The position numbers and the translations under genes were made by a program. The notes under the pieces are model-generated. The model saw only the letters and a program-made list of their open reading frames with translations, was not told the DNA's origin and did not search any database. Source: Sutterella sp. (lineage in GTDB: Bacteria; Pseudomonadota; Gammaproteobacteria; Burkholderiales; Burkholderiaceae_F). Taken from it: a stretch of DNA of 47,845 nucleotides. The stretch spans positions 1 through 47,845 of the forward strand of contig JAGBFJ010000101.1 in NCBI GenBank assembly GCA_017936545.1, read 5' to 3'. This document shows positions 15,821-23,850 of the stretch, piece by piece; the stretch's first letter is position 1, and every line of letters begins with the position of its first letter.

Positions 15821-17755
15821 ATGAACAGCACTCATCTTCTCGGCCGCCGCGCCTTTCTGAGGTCCGCTGCAGCCGCTGGCGCCGCCGGAATCGGCGTGCG
15901 CGGCGCCTGTGCTGCAGACGCGCCGCAACTCACCTACAAGCCGGGTATCTACACGGCGAAGGCTGCGGGCATCAGCAGCGACGTGACGGTCAAAGCCGCA
16001 TTCGACAGCAGCCGCATTGTTGATGTGGTCATCGACGCTGCCGGCGAGACCAAGGGCATCGGCGCCGACATCGGCGAACTGATGGCCAAACGCATGCTCG
16101 CCGCCCAGACCTGCTCGGTCGACGGTGTTTCAGGTGCTACGGTCACCTCCAACGCCGTCAAAACAGCGCTTGCCGACTGCATGAGTCAGGCATCCGGGAC
16201 ATCTGTCGAGGTTCGCGTCGAGATCGACGGATCGAAGAACGAAACGGTCGACCTTGACAGGATCGTGCCCGCCGTGACGGTAAAGACCGAAGCCGTCGTT
16301 CTCGGCTGCGGCGCCGCCGGCATTCAGGCCGCGCTCGTTCTTCAGGCAGCCGGCGTCAAAACCCGTCTGCTGGAAAAGGGGAGCAGCTGCGGCGTCAGCA
16401 ACGGGAGTCAGGCAGGCGGACCCGCGCTGGCTGAAACCCGCGTTCAGGCGGCCGAACGGGCAACCGTGTTGGTGCGGACCCTTTTTGAATGCCAAAACGG
16501 TTTCAGCCGCGGCACCGTGAACGCAGGTCTTCTGCGCAAGTGCGTCGCACAGGGAGAACGCGTCGTCTCCGCCTTCATGGACAACGGCGTCAATATGGGA
16601 CTGAGGCGCGATGCCTACGGCATGGGCTTCAGAGCCCGGCACAACTTTGCCGACAAGGAAGGCCGGCAGCTTCGAGGCACCGACCGATTCGGTCCGCTCA
16701 TTACAAAATTCACGGCCATGGGCGGCGTTTTCGAAACACAGCGGGAAGCTGTTCGGCTTCTTAAAAAGGACGGCGCCGTCGCCGGCGTGCTGGTGAAAAA
16801 CGGAGAAGACGGCACGTATGCGCGCTATGAGGCCAAGGCCGTGCTTGTTGCAACCGGCGGTTACGCCGGAAGCGACGAGATGATCCGCGAACATTTCGGA
16901 GACATCAGCGTCATGCCGCTCTGCAACACTCTTTCGAACGGCGCGGGCTACAGAATGATCATGGAGGCGGGCGGCGTCGCAGACCGCAACTGGGCGCTCT
17001 GCTGCAATGAGTTCGGCGGCGCCAACCGCAAGTGCGCCAAACAGGGAAAGGCGATCGTGCGTTCCAATGACGCGCTCCGTTTTGCCATTTACGGCGGCCT
17101 CATCGTCGACGCCTACGGCGACCGCTTCATGAACGAACAGTACCTCTCCGACCGTCCTCTCGCTCTGGGCGGAGAGATCAGCCTGCGCGCAGCCCGCTAC
17201 TATGCGGTTCTCGACGAAGACATGTACCGGTGCTGCCGCGATGAAGGCATTCTCAGCTACTACGGACGTCCCCGGGACTGGTATGTCGGCATGACAGGCC
17301 TTGCGAAGGAAAAGCTCCCGAATCTTGACAAAGACATGGCCGAGGCCGTCTCCCGCGGGTATGCCGCAGAGGGGACGCTCGCCGAGTGCGCAAAGGCTTT
17401 CGGGCTTGAGAATCTTGAAAAAACTGTTGCCAGATACAACGAGCTCTGCCGGAGCGGATCTGACGATGATTTCTTCAAGAGCAGCTATCTGCTCAAAGCG
17501 CTCAAACCCGGCAGATTCCGGGTTGTCGAATACGAACCCTCCATCTGGTGCACGTTCGGCGGCGTCAAGACCGATGCCTACTGCCGGGCGCTCACGACCG
17601 ACCAGAAGCCGATTCCGGGTCTTTATGTTGCCGGCGTCGACAACGGCAGTCTCTACTGCTCGCCTTATTATGAAAATGAGGGCGCTGCGCTCGGGCTTGC
17701 CTTCACGAGCGGCATCGTAGCCGCCGACTGCATGGTGAAGTTCGTCAGAGGCTGA
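15821..17755 (+). CDS. Tat-exported flavin reductase: FMN-binding plus FAD-binding (fumarate-reductase-like) domains
   Basis: Periplasmic flavoprotein of the fumarate/urocanate reductase type, probably a terminal reductase in anaerobic respiration. Start ATG at 15821 with AGGAGG 8 bases upstream. Residues 1-32 are a Tat signal (GRRAFLRSAAAAGAAGIG, cleavage after ACA). Residues 35-130 are an FMN_bind domain with the covalent-FMN motif DGVSGATVTSNAVKTAL. From residue 155 comes the FAD domain (EAVVLGCGAAGIQAALVLQAAGVKTRLLEKG), ending in IPGLYVAGVDNGSLYCSPYYENEGAALGLAFTSG. There is no haem domain. Where fumarate reductases have H-x-T-M-G-G and the substrate arginine, this has WCTFGG and PYYENEG, so the substrate is probably not fumarate. 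No adjacent cytochrome or membrane partner. Confidence 0.88.
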   Translation: MNSTHLLGRRAFLRSAAAAGAAGIGVRGACAADAPQLTYKPGIYTAKAAGISSDVTVKAAFDSSRIVDVVIDAAGETKGIGADIGELMAKRMLAAQTCSVDGVSGATVTSNAVKTALADCMSQASGTSVEVRVEIDGSKNETVDLDRIVPAVTVKTEAVVLGCGAAGIQAALVLQAAGVKTRLLEKGSSCGVSNGSQAGGPALAETRVQAAERATVLVRTLFECQNGFSRGTVNAGLLRKCVAQGERVVSAFMDNGVNMGLRRDAYGMGFRARHNFADKEGRQLRGTDRFGPLITKFTAMGGVFETQREAVRLLKKDGAVAGVLVKNGEDGTYARYEAKAVLVATGGYAGSDEMIREHFGDISVMPLCNTLSNGAGYRMIMEAGGVADRNWALCCNEFGGANRKCAKQGKAIVRSNDALRFAIYGGLIVDAYGDRFMNEQYLSDRPLALGGEISLRAARYYAVLDEDMYRCCRDEGILSYYGRPRDWYVGMTGLAKEKLPNLDKDMAEAVSRGYAAEGTLAECAKAFGLENLEKTVARYNELCRSGSDDDFFKSSYLLKALKPGRFRVVEYEPSIWCTFGGVKTDAYCRALTTDQKPIPGLYVAGVDNGSLYCSPYYENEGAALGLAFTSGIVAADCMVKFVRG

Positions 17756-17893
17756 GACGCCCGATCAGGAAGAGACGAGCTAAATCGGAATGCCTGATAG
17801 GCGCCCCTGACAGACAGGCTTCGAATCGTTTGGCTCTTTCGAGAGAAAAGCCGCAGAGCGTCGCAGACAGGCCGGAGCTCGTTCTGCCTTCAG

Positions 17894-17923
17894 GAGCGGC
17901 GGCATCAGCGGATGCTGCCGCTC
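17894..17923. repeat. 30-bp near-perfect hairpin
   Basis: GAGCGGC-G-GCATC-AGCG-GATGC-T-GCCGCTC: twelve paired bases per arm around a 4-base loop with one G/T mismatch. No T-run follows. It lies in the 288-bp gap between the flavin reductase and the next gene, where I see no other feature except a TACAAT-like -10 at 18005-18010. Confidence 0.6.
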
Positions 17924-18044
17924 GTATACGGTCCGGTTGGTCCCGGCCGGACTCCTATTAAATATAGGATTTCCCTCAGAACCTCGGATAACGGTCTCTC
18001 ATGCTGTACAATCAACCTCCCGTTTTTATAGGAGTGTCTGTCTG

Positions 18045-19739
18045 ATGAAGGTTGATTACGAGAAGTTCCCTGAGATCCCGCCCGGCTGTCAGCTCAATGA
18101 AAACAAGAAACAGGGCCTCTATCAGGTCTTCCGTGAAGGCAAGCACCGCTCGCCCGGCTGCACCAAACGCAGGGAATCGATCGGCACCATCCGCAAGGGC
18201 GTCTTCACCCCGAGCAAGCAGTGGCTGCTGACTCAGAAGCTTGCGGAAATCAACGACAGAGAGACCAAAGCCGAAGAAGCCGCCGAGCTCGCGAAGGATG
18301 CCGCATCCGACGCAGTATCCTCCGTTTCACCGGCCGGGGAAACGGCGTGCGTGACCTCCGCCGACGCTGCAGAGGCAGGAAAAGCCGCTGCAGATCCGAC
18401 CGATCCCCGCGCCGACGAAAACCCTGCCGCATCAGAAATCCCTGTGCCGGAGGAAGATAGAGCACTCACCCCTGAATCAGGCTGTGCCGCTGGCGATAGC
18501 ACTGCATCTCCGGAAACGCCCTCCGATGCAGTCACGCCTGCCGACGACATCCATCACGACGAAGCCGGCTCTGAAACAGAGCCTCAGGCCGGCGGCGCCA
18601 CACTGCCGGCAGAAAAATCGGCGGATACGGTCCGTGCTGGCGGTGCGCCTGTTTCCGCTGCCCTTGAGGTCCCGGCACCGGCCGGCGATGATGATCACGA
18701 AGCGGCTTCGGAGGGTCTCTCCCCGGCTCATCTTCTGACCGCGCTCTACCTTCAGGCCCTTACGGGAAGCGACGGCTCGGTGGAGGATTTCGTCCGGCGG
18801 CGCGGCGCCATGCTGAAGGAAGCCGTGCCCGGCATCGCGCTCTCCGCCCTGACGGAACGCCATGCGGCGGAAGTCCTTCGCTTCATCGATCCGAAGTCCT
18901 TTGAAAAAACCGCATTTCGCCTGATCAGACCGGTGCTTTTGCACGCTTTCGAGAGAACGTCGGCAGAAAGCGCCCTGAGCCTCTCGCGCGACTGCCGCGG
19001 CAGATTCATGCTGAGCATCGATCTCAGCGGCCGGTCGGCTGATCCGGCCCTGCTGGACGGCTTCCGGGTGACCGGGTGCGTGATGACGACGGGGGCGCAG
19101 TGCGTTCCCAACCGTCTTCTTGAATCGCTTCTGGCCGACGGCTCAGGTTATCTGATCCCTCTCACGGGGGCTCACGCCGTCAAAGCCGCTTCCCAGCTCT
19201 TCAACCGCAGCAGACCCCGTCCGGTCAGCGATGAAGAAGCCGGCGAAGTATCTGAAACCGGCGAAACCCGCCGCAGTCTGGCACTGCTCCTCGGCACGTC
19301 CCTGAACCCCGCCTTCAGAGAACGCTGGCCCGGCGTCGAGACAGGCACGGTGATCCGGCTGCGCACGGAACGAGCGGCCCCCGCCTTCGGCCGTGCCGCC
19401 GCAGACGACCGCTTCTTCGTGACGACGCTTCCCCTTCGGGACGACCTCCTCGGCACGATTGCTGCACTCGCCGTCGAAGCTGCAGCGGACGGCGCCGAAG
19501 ACCGCCTCGTCATCCGGGACGTCTTCCGAGATGACCGCCTGGCCGATGCCGATCCGACCGTGACGGCCTGCCGGCTCGCGCTTCGGGCCAGCGCCCGCGC
19601 GATGCTTGAGGAAAACCGTCTCACTCAGCTCGGAAGCGGTGCGGCGGAAAGCATGCTTTCTCTGCGCGCTCAGCCCCTTCGCTGCTTCGACGTGAAGGAT
19701 GCGCTCGAATGTCTCGGCCGGGCGCTCGGCCTCTGCTGA
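18045..19739 (+). CDS. Probable transposase-derived protein with low-complexity insertion
   Basis: 564 residues from ATG 18045 (AGGAG 10 bases upstream). Residues 1-70 (KFPEIPPGCQLNENKKQGLYQVFREGKHRSPGCTKRRESIGTIRKGVFTPSKQWLL) have the layout of the N-terminal arm of IS1634/IS4-like transposases (ESIG.I..GVF.PS). Residues 75-235 are low-complexity, rich in Ala, Glu, Asp, Pro and Ser. Residues 235-564 are globular: LSPAHLLTALYLQALTGSDGSVEDFVRRRGAML, then MLSIDLSGRSADPALLDGFRVTGCVMTTGAQCVPNRLLESLLADGSGYLIPLTGAHAVK. That last stretch resembles the D-R-G-F strand-helix of a DDE domain with the acidic residue replaced (TTGA). No terminal inverted repeats were found, so it is not a mobile element. 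Homology is inferred from memory of the family pattern. Confidence 0.55.
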   Translation: MKVDYEKFPEIPPGCQLNENKKQGLYQVFREGKHRSPGCTKRRESIGTIRKGVFTPSKQWLLTQKLAEINDRETKAEEAAELAKDAASDAVSSVSPAGETACVTSADAAEAGKAAADPTDPRADENPAASEIPVPEEDRALTPESGCAAGDSTASPETPSDAVTPADDIHHDEAGSETEPQAGGATLPAEKSADTVRAGGAPVSAALEVPAPAGDDDHEAASEGLSPAHLLTALYLQALTGSDGSVEDFVRRRGAMLKEAVPGIALSALTERHAAEVLRFIDPKSFEKTAFRLIRPVLLHAFERTSAESALSLSRDCRGRFMLSIDLSGRSADPALLDGFRVTGCVMTTGAQCVPNRLLESLLADGSGYLIPLTGAHAVKAASQLFNRSRPRPVSDEEAGEVSETGETRRSLALLLGTSLNPAFRERWPGVETGTVIRLRTERAAPAFGRAAADDRFFVTTLPLRDDLLGTIAALAVEAAADGAEDRLVIRDVFRDDRLADADPTVTACRLALRASARAMLEENRLTQLGSGAAESMLSLRAQPLRCFDVKDALECLGRALGLC

Positions 19740-19750
19740 AGCGCTGACGC

Positions 19751-20464
19751 TCAGAGGCGGATGCGGCAGTAGCGGCTGTCCGCCTTTTCAATGCGGTACT
19801 CGCAGGGCGTTCCGTGCGCGTCGTAGGTGATGCGCGTCACGACGAGCATGGGAATGCCCGGAGGCAGCGTGACCATGGCGGCATCCTCTTCGCTCAGAAG
19901 CTCCGCTCTGACGTAGTCGCTCGATGACGCAACAAGCACGCCGTCGGTTTTTTCCAGAAGCGCGTAAAGGTTCTGCCCGGGCTCGCGCTTTTCAAAATCC
20001 TCCGCGCTGATGCGGGGAAAAATCGATCGGACCAGGTAGGACTCGTCGAGTCCCGATGCCTTCTCGTCAAAGCGCATCAGGCGCTTACAGTGAACGACAT
20101 CCCTCCCTTCGGGAATGCCGAGCTTTTCGGCGATGTCGGCCGACGCAGGAATGACTTCAAAAAGAAGCACCCGGTCCCGAAATCGCTCGATGATCGAGCC
20201 GTCGGGACGCTGAAAGCGCTGAAACCGATTCCAGTAGCCGCCCTTGATGTAGCTCGACACGTAGGTGCCGCTGCCGTGACGGCAGATGATGACGCCCTCG
20301 TCCTCGAGCGTCTCGATCGCACGGCGCACCGTGCCGATGCCGACTTTGAACAGACCGGCCAGGCGGTCGAAGGCCGGGAGCTTCTCGCCGGGCCTCCATT
20401 CGCCGTCGGCGATGCGGCGTCGGATACCGGTCTTCACCAGAAGATACTTGTCGCGTCGGGGCAT
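19751..20464 (-). CDS. GntR-family transcriptional regulator (HutC/UTRA type)
   Basis: 237 residues. The N-terminal winged helix-turn-helix is typical: LVKTGIRRRIADGEWRPGEKLPAFDRLAGLFKVGIGTVRRAIETLEDEGVIICRHGSGTYVSSYIK. The UTRA ligand domain follows from about residue 85 (FRDRVLLFEVIPASADIAEKLGIPEGRDVVHCKRLMRFDEKASGLDESYLVRSIFP and PMLVVTRITYDAHGTPCEYRIEKADSRYCRIRL). The ATG at 20464 was chosen because the helix-turn-helix starts right after it; longer starts run through the operator. It is divergent from the transporter and M20 peptidase genes and has a 28-bp inverted repeat just upstream, so it probably represses itself and may act on its neighbours. Effector unknown. Confidence 0.88.
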   Translation of the reverse strand: MPRRDKYLLVKTGIRRRIADGEWRPGEKLPAFDRLAGLFKVGIGTVRRAIETLEDEGVIICRHGSGTYVSSYIKGGYWNRFQRFQRPDGSIIERFRDRVLLFEVIPASADIAEKLGIPEGRDVVHCKRLMRFDEKASGLDESYLVRSIFPRISAEDFEKREPGQNLYALLEKTDGVLVASSSDYVRAELLSEEDAAMVTLPPGIPMLVVTRITYDAHGTPCEYRIEKADSRYCRIRL

Positions 20465-20479
20465 ATTCTGCTCATGGTC

Positions 20480-20507
20480 GGTTAAAGTCTGACGACACAC
20501 TTTAACC
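20480..20507. promoter_or_regulatory. Candidate GntR operator, 9-bp arms
   Basis: GGTTAAAGT (20480-20488) and ACTTTAACC (20499-20507), perfectly complementary with a 10-bp spacer. It lies 15 bp before the gntR start, in autoregulatory position. Confidence 0.65.
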
Positions 20508-20795
20508 CGAATGCTTCCGAACGAGCAAGCGCTGTTCCGCCGCTCGGCGTCCTGCGCCGATGTCCGAATCCGCGATGTCCGAATCGGGTGCGTCTTATTC
20601 GATGAATCCGTCACCGTCCGCTGCTGACGACTCTCCTGCAGGCAGAAGCCGCCTGCCCCCGCCGCTTTTCTCCCTCCGCCCGATGGGGCGCCTTTGCTCC
20701 GGCATTCGCGGCTCATTCAGAATTTCCCGATTTCCGAAGCGCTTGCGTCTCCTCCGCCCATAAGCACTTTGCTCTATGGACATTTATTTCCGCAG

Positions 20796-20812
20796 GGTTA
20801 CAATTTGAAACC
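20796..20812 (+). promoter_or_regulatory. 17-bp palindrome overlapping the -10 of the transporter promoter
   Basis: GGTT-x-CAA-x-TTG-x-AACC symmetry (GGTTACAATTTGAAACC). It contains TACAAT (20799-20804), a good -10; transcription would start near 20811, a few bases before the riboswitch. A repressor bound here would block the promoter. The outer GGTT/AACC is shared with the gntR operator. Confidence 0.5.
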
Positions 20813-20814
20813 AT

Positions 20815-20988
20815 CAAGGTAGAGGCGCGGTTCTCATCAGTAGGCTTTGCTGACAAACCCTGGGGAGGGAGTGAAGCAGAAAGGGAGCACCGCCGAAGGA
20901 CGGCACTGCATCCTCGCGTGCCGGACCTGGGCTGCAGGAGAACATCCTGCGGACTGTCGCAGAAATGCGGAGCGCTGCCGGATACTTG
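20815..20988 (+). promoter_or_regulatory. Lysine riboswitch (L-box) in the leader of the NhaC-family transporter
   Basis: About 174 nt with the conserved L-box elements in order: AGAGGCGCGG at 20821, CAGTAGGC at 20838, GGGAGGGAGTGAAGCAG, then GCACCGCCGAAGG at 20889, CTGGGCTG, GTCGCAG and GCGGAGCGC near 20968. These follow the order of the E. coli lysC leader (AGAGGCGCG, AAGTAAC, GCATCGCCGAGG, GGGTTGTC, GGAGCAC). The P1 helix closes as CAAGGTA (20815-20821) with TACTTG (20983-20988). An intrinsic terminator follows at 21045, so lysine binding should stop transcription before the transporter gene. Recognised by eye; not scored with a covariance model. Confidence 0.85.
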
Positions 20989-21044
20989 TCAGTCCTGCCG
21001 TTTTACGGCGATCCTTTGTCGTACCCGCAAAGAACTGCCAATGG

Positions 21045-21085
21045 GGCTGTGAGTCCGGAAGAAGGCTCACGGCCTTTATTGTTTT
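21045..21085 (+). terminator. Attenuator terminator between lysine riboswitch and transporter gene
   Basis: GGCTGTGAG (21045-21053) pairs with CTCACGGCC (21066-21074) with one G-U wobble, followed by TTTATTGTTTT. It ends 28 bp before the GTG start and is the expression platform of the riboswitch. The 650 bp between gntR and the transporter hold only control elements, no gene. Confidence 0.85.
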
Positions 21086-21113
21086 CAACTCTTTGCTGAC
21101 AGGGGAACCCGCT

Positions 21114-22535
21114 GTGCAAAACAACACTCAGGAACGTACCGTCGCGCCGTGGCAGGCCATGCTGATGCTGGCCGTCGGCGTCTTCATCATCTTCTTCGGC
21201 CTCATGGGTCTCGGCGTCAACGCCCGCATCGTGCTTGCGGTCGACGGCGTCATCATGTGCCTGATGGCCTGCCTTTTCGGCATTCCCTACGATGCGCTGC
21301 AGAAGGGCATCAAGGACACGATCGCCTCGATGCTGATCGCCATGCTGATTCTGCTCGCCGTCGGCGTGCTCATCAGCTCCTGGATGGCGGCGGGCACGAT
21401 TCCCGTCATGATCTACTACGGCATGCAGGTGATCACCCCGGCCCTCTTCCTGCCGGTCGCCTGCATTCTCTGCACGCTGATGAGCACCTTCGCTGGCACT
21501 TCCTGGGGCACGCTCGCCACTGTGGGCGTCGCCTGCATGGGCGTGGCCGAAGGTCTCGGCGTGCCGCTCGAAGCCGCCGCCGGCGCGATCTGCGTCGGCG
21601 CCTTCTTCGGCGACAAGATGTCCCCGCTCAGCGACTCGACCGTCATTACGGCCACGGTCACGGACACGCCCCTGATGGAAGGCATCCGCCACGCCCTGAT
21701 TTCCACGGGTCCGGCCTACATCATCAGCCTTCTGTTCTTCTTCATCTACGGCCTGAACTTCGGCAACGGCACGGTTGAAAGCGCAGCCTACACCGAAATT
21801 CTTCAGACGATCGCGAAGAGCTTCAGTCTCAATCCGATCACGCTTCTGCCCGTTGCCGTCGTGATCGCGCTCATCTGCTGGAAGAAGCCCACGCTGCCCA
21901 CGTTCGTCGCCGGCATCGCCGTCGCCGCCGTTCTCGCCATGCTTCTGCAGGACGTGAGCCTCAAGAACACCCTCACCTACATGTATTCCGGCTATTCCGG
22001 CCACAGCGGCTCCGCACTCGTCGACAAGATGCTCAACCGCGGCGGCTTCACCTCGATGCTCTCCACGATCGGCCTTCTGATGGCGGCCGCCATGTTCGGC
22101 GCCCCGCTTCGCACGGCCGGCGTCGCCCAGGTGCTGCTCGACCTCGTCAAGAAGGCCGCCCGGAACAGCCGCATCATGAGCTTCCTCGTCATGTGCCTGC
22201 ACGCCGTCTTCTTCACGATCACCGGCGCCTACTACGTGAGCTACCCCGTCATCGGCGCGATGACGAAGGACATGTTCCCGGAATACCGCCTGCAGCGCAA
22301 GAACCTCATGCGCATGATGCTCGACACCGGCACGGGCCTTGCTCCGCTGGTTCCCTGGTCCACCACGGGTTCCTACACGGCCTCCACGCTCGGCGTCGCC
22401 AACATGGCCTTCCTGCCCTTTGCACCGATGCTCTGGCTCTCGATTCTCTTCTCGGTCTTCTATGCCCTCACCGGCATCGGCATGGCGAAGCTTCGCGAAA
22501 ATACCGAAGAACCCGCCAAGCCGCAGGCCGCCTGA
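21114..22535 (+). CDS. NhaC-family antiporter, lysine-riboswitch controlled (putative lysine transporter, LysW-like)
   Basis: 473-residue inner-membrane carrier of the NhaC Na+/H+ antiporter superfamily with about eleven helices. Characteristic stretches are STFAGTSWGTLATVGVACMGVAEGLGVPLEAAAGAICVGAFFGDKMSPLSDSTVITATVTDT, and near the C-terminus LVPWSTTGSYTASTLGV. The start is GTG at 21114 with AGGGGA 7 bases upstream; the frame remains open leftwards to 20847 but that part is the riboswitch. NhaC-type carriers behind L-boxes have been proposed to import lysine (LysW), so lysine is the inferred substrate. It lies 45 bp before the M20 peptidase gene, in one operon. Confidence 0.88.
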   Translation: MQNNTQERTVAPWQAMLMLAVGVFIIFFGLMGLGVNARIVLAVDGVIMCLMACLFGIPYDALQKGIKDTIASMLIAMLILLAVGVLISSWMAAGTIPVMIYYGMQVITPALFLPVACILCTLMSTFAGTSWGTLATVGVACMGVAEGLGVPLEAAAGAICVGAFFGDKMSPLSDSTVITATVTDTPLMEGIRHALISTGPAYIISLLFFFIYGLNFGNGTVESAAYTEILQTIAKSFSLNPITLLPVAVVIALICWKKPTLPTFVAGIAVAAVLAMLLQDVSLKNTLTYMYSGYSGHSGSALVDKMLNRGGFTSMLSTIGLLMAAAMFGAPLRTAGVAQVLLDLVKKAARNSRIMSFLVMCLHAVFFTITGAYYVSYPVIGAMTKDMFPEYRLQRKNLMRMMLDTGTGLAPLVPWSTTGSYTASTLGVANMAFLPFAPMLWLSILFSVFYALTGIGMAKLRENTEEPAKPQAA

Positions 22536-22580
22536 ATCCGACACTGCTGAAACCGAATTACTCATTATAGGGAACCCATT

Positions 22581-23723
22581 ATGGAAACCGTTATCCGCCG
22601 CTGGCACGAACTCATCGGAATCAAGTCCGTCACGGGCCGCGAAGTCGACGCTGCCGACTATGTTGCCGGCGTGCTCGAAAGCTTCGGCCTTGAAGCGCAC
22701 CGCAGCTATTTCCCAGAAGACACCGACAAGGAACGTCCGAGCGTCTGGTGCGTTCTCGACAGCGGCCGTCCCGGCAAGACCATGATGCTGATCGGTCATA
22801 TCGACACGGTCGACGTGAATCCGGCCAATTGGCGTACGGACCCCTTCAAGGCCACCGAAATAGACGGCCTCGTCTACGGCCGCGGTTCGATGGACATGAA
22901 GGGCGGCATCTCCTGCATTCTCTCGACACTGGAATACTTCGCCGCTCACCGCGATGAATTCAGCGGCCGCATTCTCGGCTGCTTCGTCGCCGACGAGGAA
23001 GGTCTCAGCAAGGGCACCTACCAGCTCGTCGACGAAGGCAACATCCAGGCCGACTGCGCCATCATGGCCGAATGCCGCTACGACAACGTCGCCGTGGGCT
23101 TCCGCGGCCGCTTCAGCTTTGAAATCACCGTGAAGGGCGTGGCCGCGCATGCGAGCCGCTATCCCGAAGTCGGCGAAAACGCGCTCATCAGCGCCGGCCG
23201 TCTGGCCGCCGCCATCGAAGCGCTGCCGACGCTCACGCATCCGAAGCTTCATCACGGCACCTGGTGCGTGCGCTACATCGAAGGCGGCCATTCCGGCGTG
23301 CTCGTCGTGCCCGACAGCTGCTATATGTTCGTCGACCGCTACGTCGTGCCAGGCGAAACCGCCGAAACCTGCATCGCCCAGATGCAGGAAGCCGCCGAGA
23401 AGCTCGGACTCGGGGACAAGTGCGACATCCGCCTGAAGCCCCGCAAGAGTCCCTACATGCAGTCCTTCGCGATTCCGGAAGACCATCCGCTCGTCACGAC
23501 GCTGCGCCGCAACTTTGCCGAAGTCACCGGAGAAGAACTGCGCATCGAATACGACCCCTCGGTCTGCGACTCGAACATCCTTGCGGTGTCGCTCGGCATT
23601 CCCGTGGTCACCTTCGGTCCGTCCGGCGGCAACATGCACGGCGATAACGAATACGGCGTGCCCGAACAGGTCCTCAATTGTCTTGAAATCTACAAGAAGA
23701 CGGTCCGCGACATGCTTGCCTGA
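22581..23723 (+). CDS. M20 family metallopeptidase (ArgE/DapE/CPG2 type)
   Basis: 380-residue cytoplasmic zinc hydrolase. Metal-binding blocks: MMLIGHIDTVDV (His and Asp), YGRGSMDMKGGISC (bridging Asp), FVADEEGLSKGT (catalytic Glu and ligand Glu), AECRYDNVAVGFRGRF and C-terminal FGPSGGNMHGDNEYG (His). The dimerisation domain lies at about residues 180-290 (HASRYPEVGENALISAGRLAAAIEAL). It shares the transcript of the lysine-riboswitch-controlled transporter, so a lysine-containing substrate (acyl-lysine or a lysyl peptide) is a reasonable inference; sequence alone does not separate deacetylase from dipeptidase. Confidence 0.87.
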   Translation: METVIRRWHELIGIKSVTGREVDAADYVAGVLESFGLEAHRSYFPEDTDKERPSVWCVLDSGRPGKTMMLIGHIDTVDVNPANWRTDPFKATEIDGLVYGRGSMDMKGGISCILSTLEYFAAHRDEFSGRILGCFVADEEGLSKGTYQLVDEGNIQADCAIMAECRYDNVAVGFRGRFSFEITVKGVAAHASRYPEVGENALISAGRLAAAIEALPTLTHPKLHHGTWCVRYIEGGHSGVLVVPDSCYMFVDRYVVPGETAETCIAQMQEAAEKLGLGDKCDIRLKPRKSPYMQSFAIPEDHPLVTTLRRNFAEVTGEELRIEYDPSVCDSNILAVSLGIPVVTFGPSGGNMHGDNEYGVPEQVLNCLEIYKKTVRDMLA

Positions 23724-23750
23724 TCTCTTCCGATCCGGCTTCTGAACTGA

Positions 23751-23791
23751 TGCCCGGTCTGCAGTCCCGCTGCGGCCGGGCATTCTCTTTT
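23751..23791 (+). terminator. Rho-independent terminator after the M20 gene
   Basis: TGCCCGG (23751-23757) with CCGGGCA (23776-23782), an inner GCAG/CTGC stem, then TTCTCTTTT. Confidence 0.8.
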
Positions 23792-23850
23792 CCGGAATAC
23801 TGTTCCGCCGGGCCGGCATTCCTTGCCTGCCGGCATCGGCACCGTCTCTC

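Noticed and set aside
20847-21113. Upstream extension of the transporter reading frame to an ATG at 20847
   Set aside because: The extension lies wholly in the lysine riboswitch and terminator; the GTG at 21114 has a good ribosome site and begins the membrane protein.
21003-23819. Very long open frame (938 codons) antisense to the transporter and M20 genes
   Set aside because: It mirrors the GC-rich third positions of the real genes, is rich in His, Arg and Glu without domain structure, and covers the riboswitch terminator.
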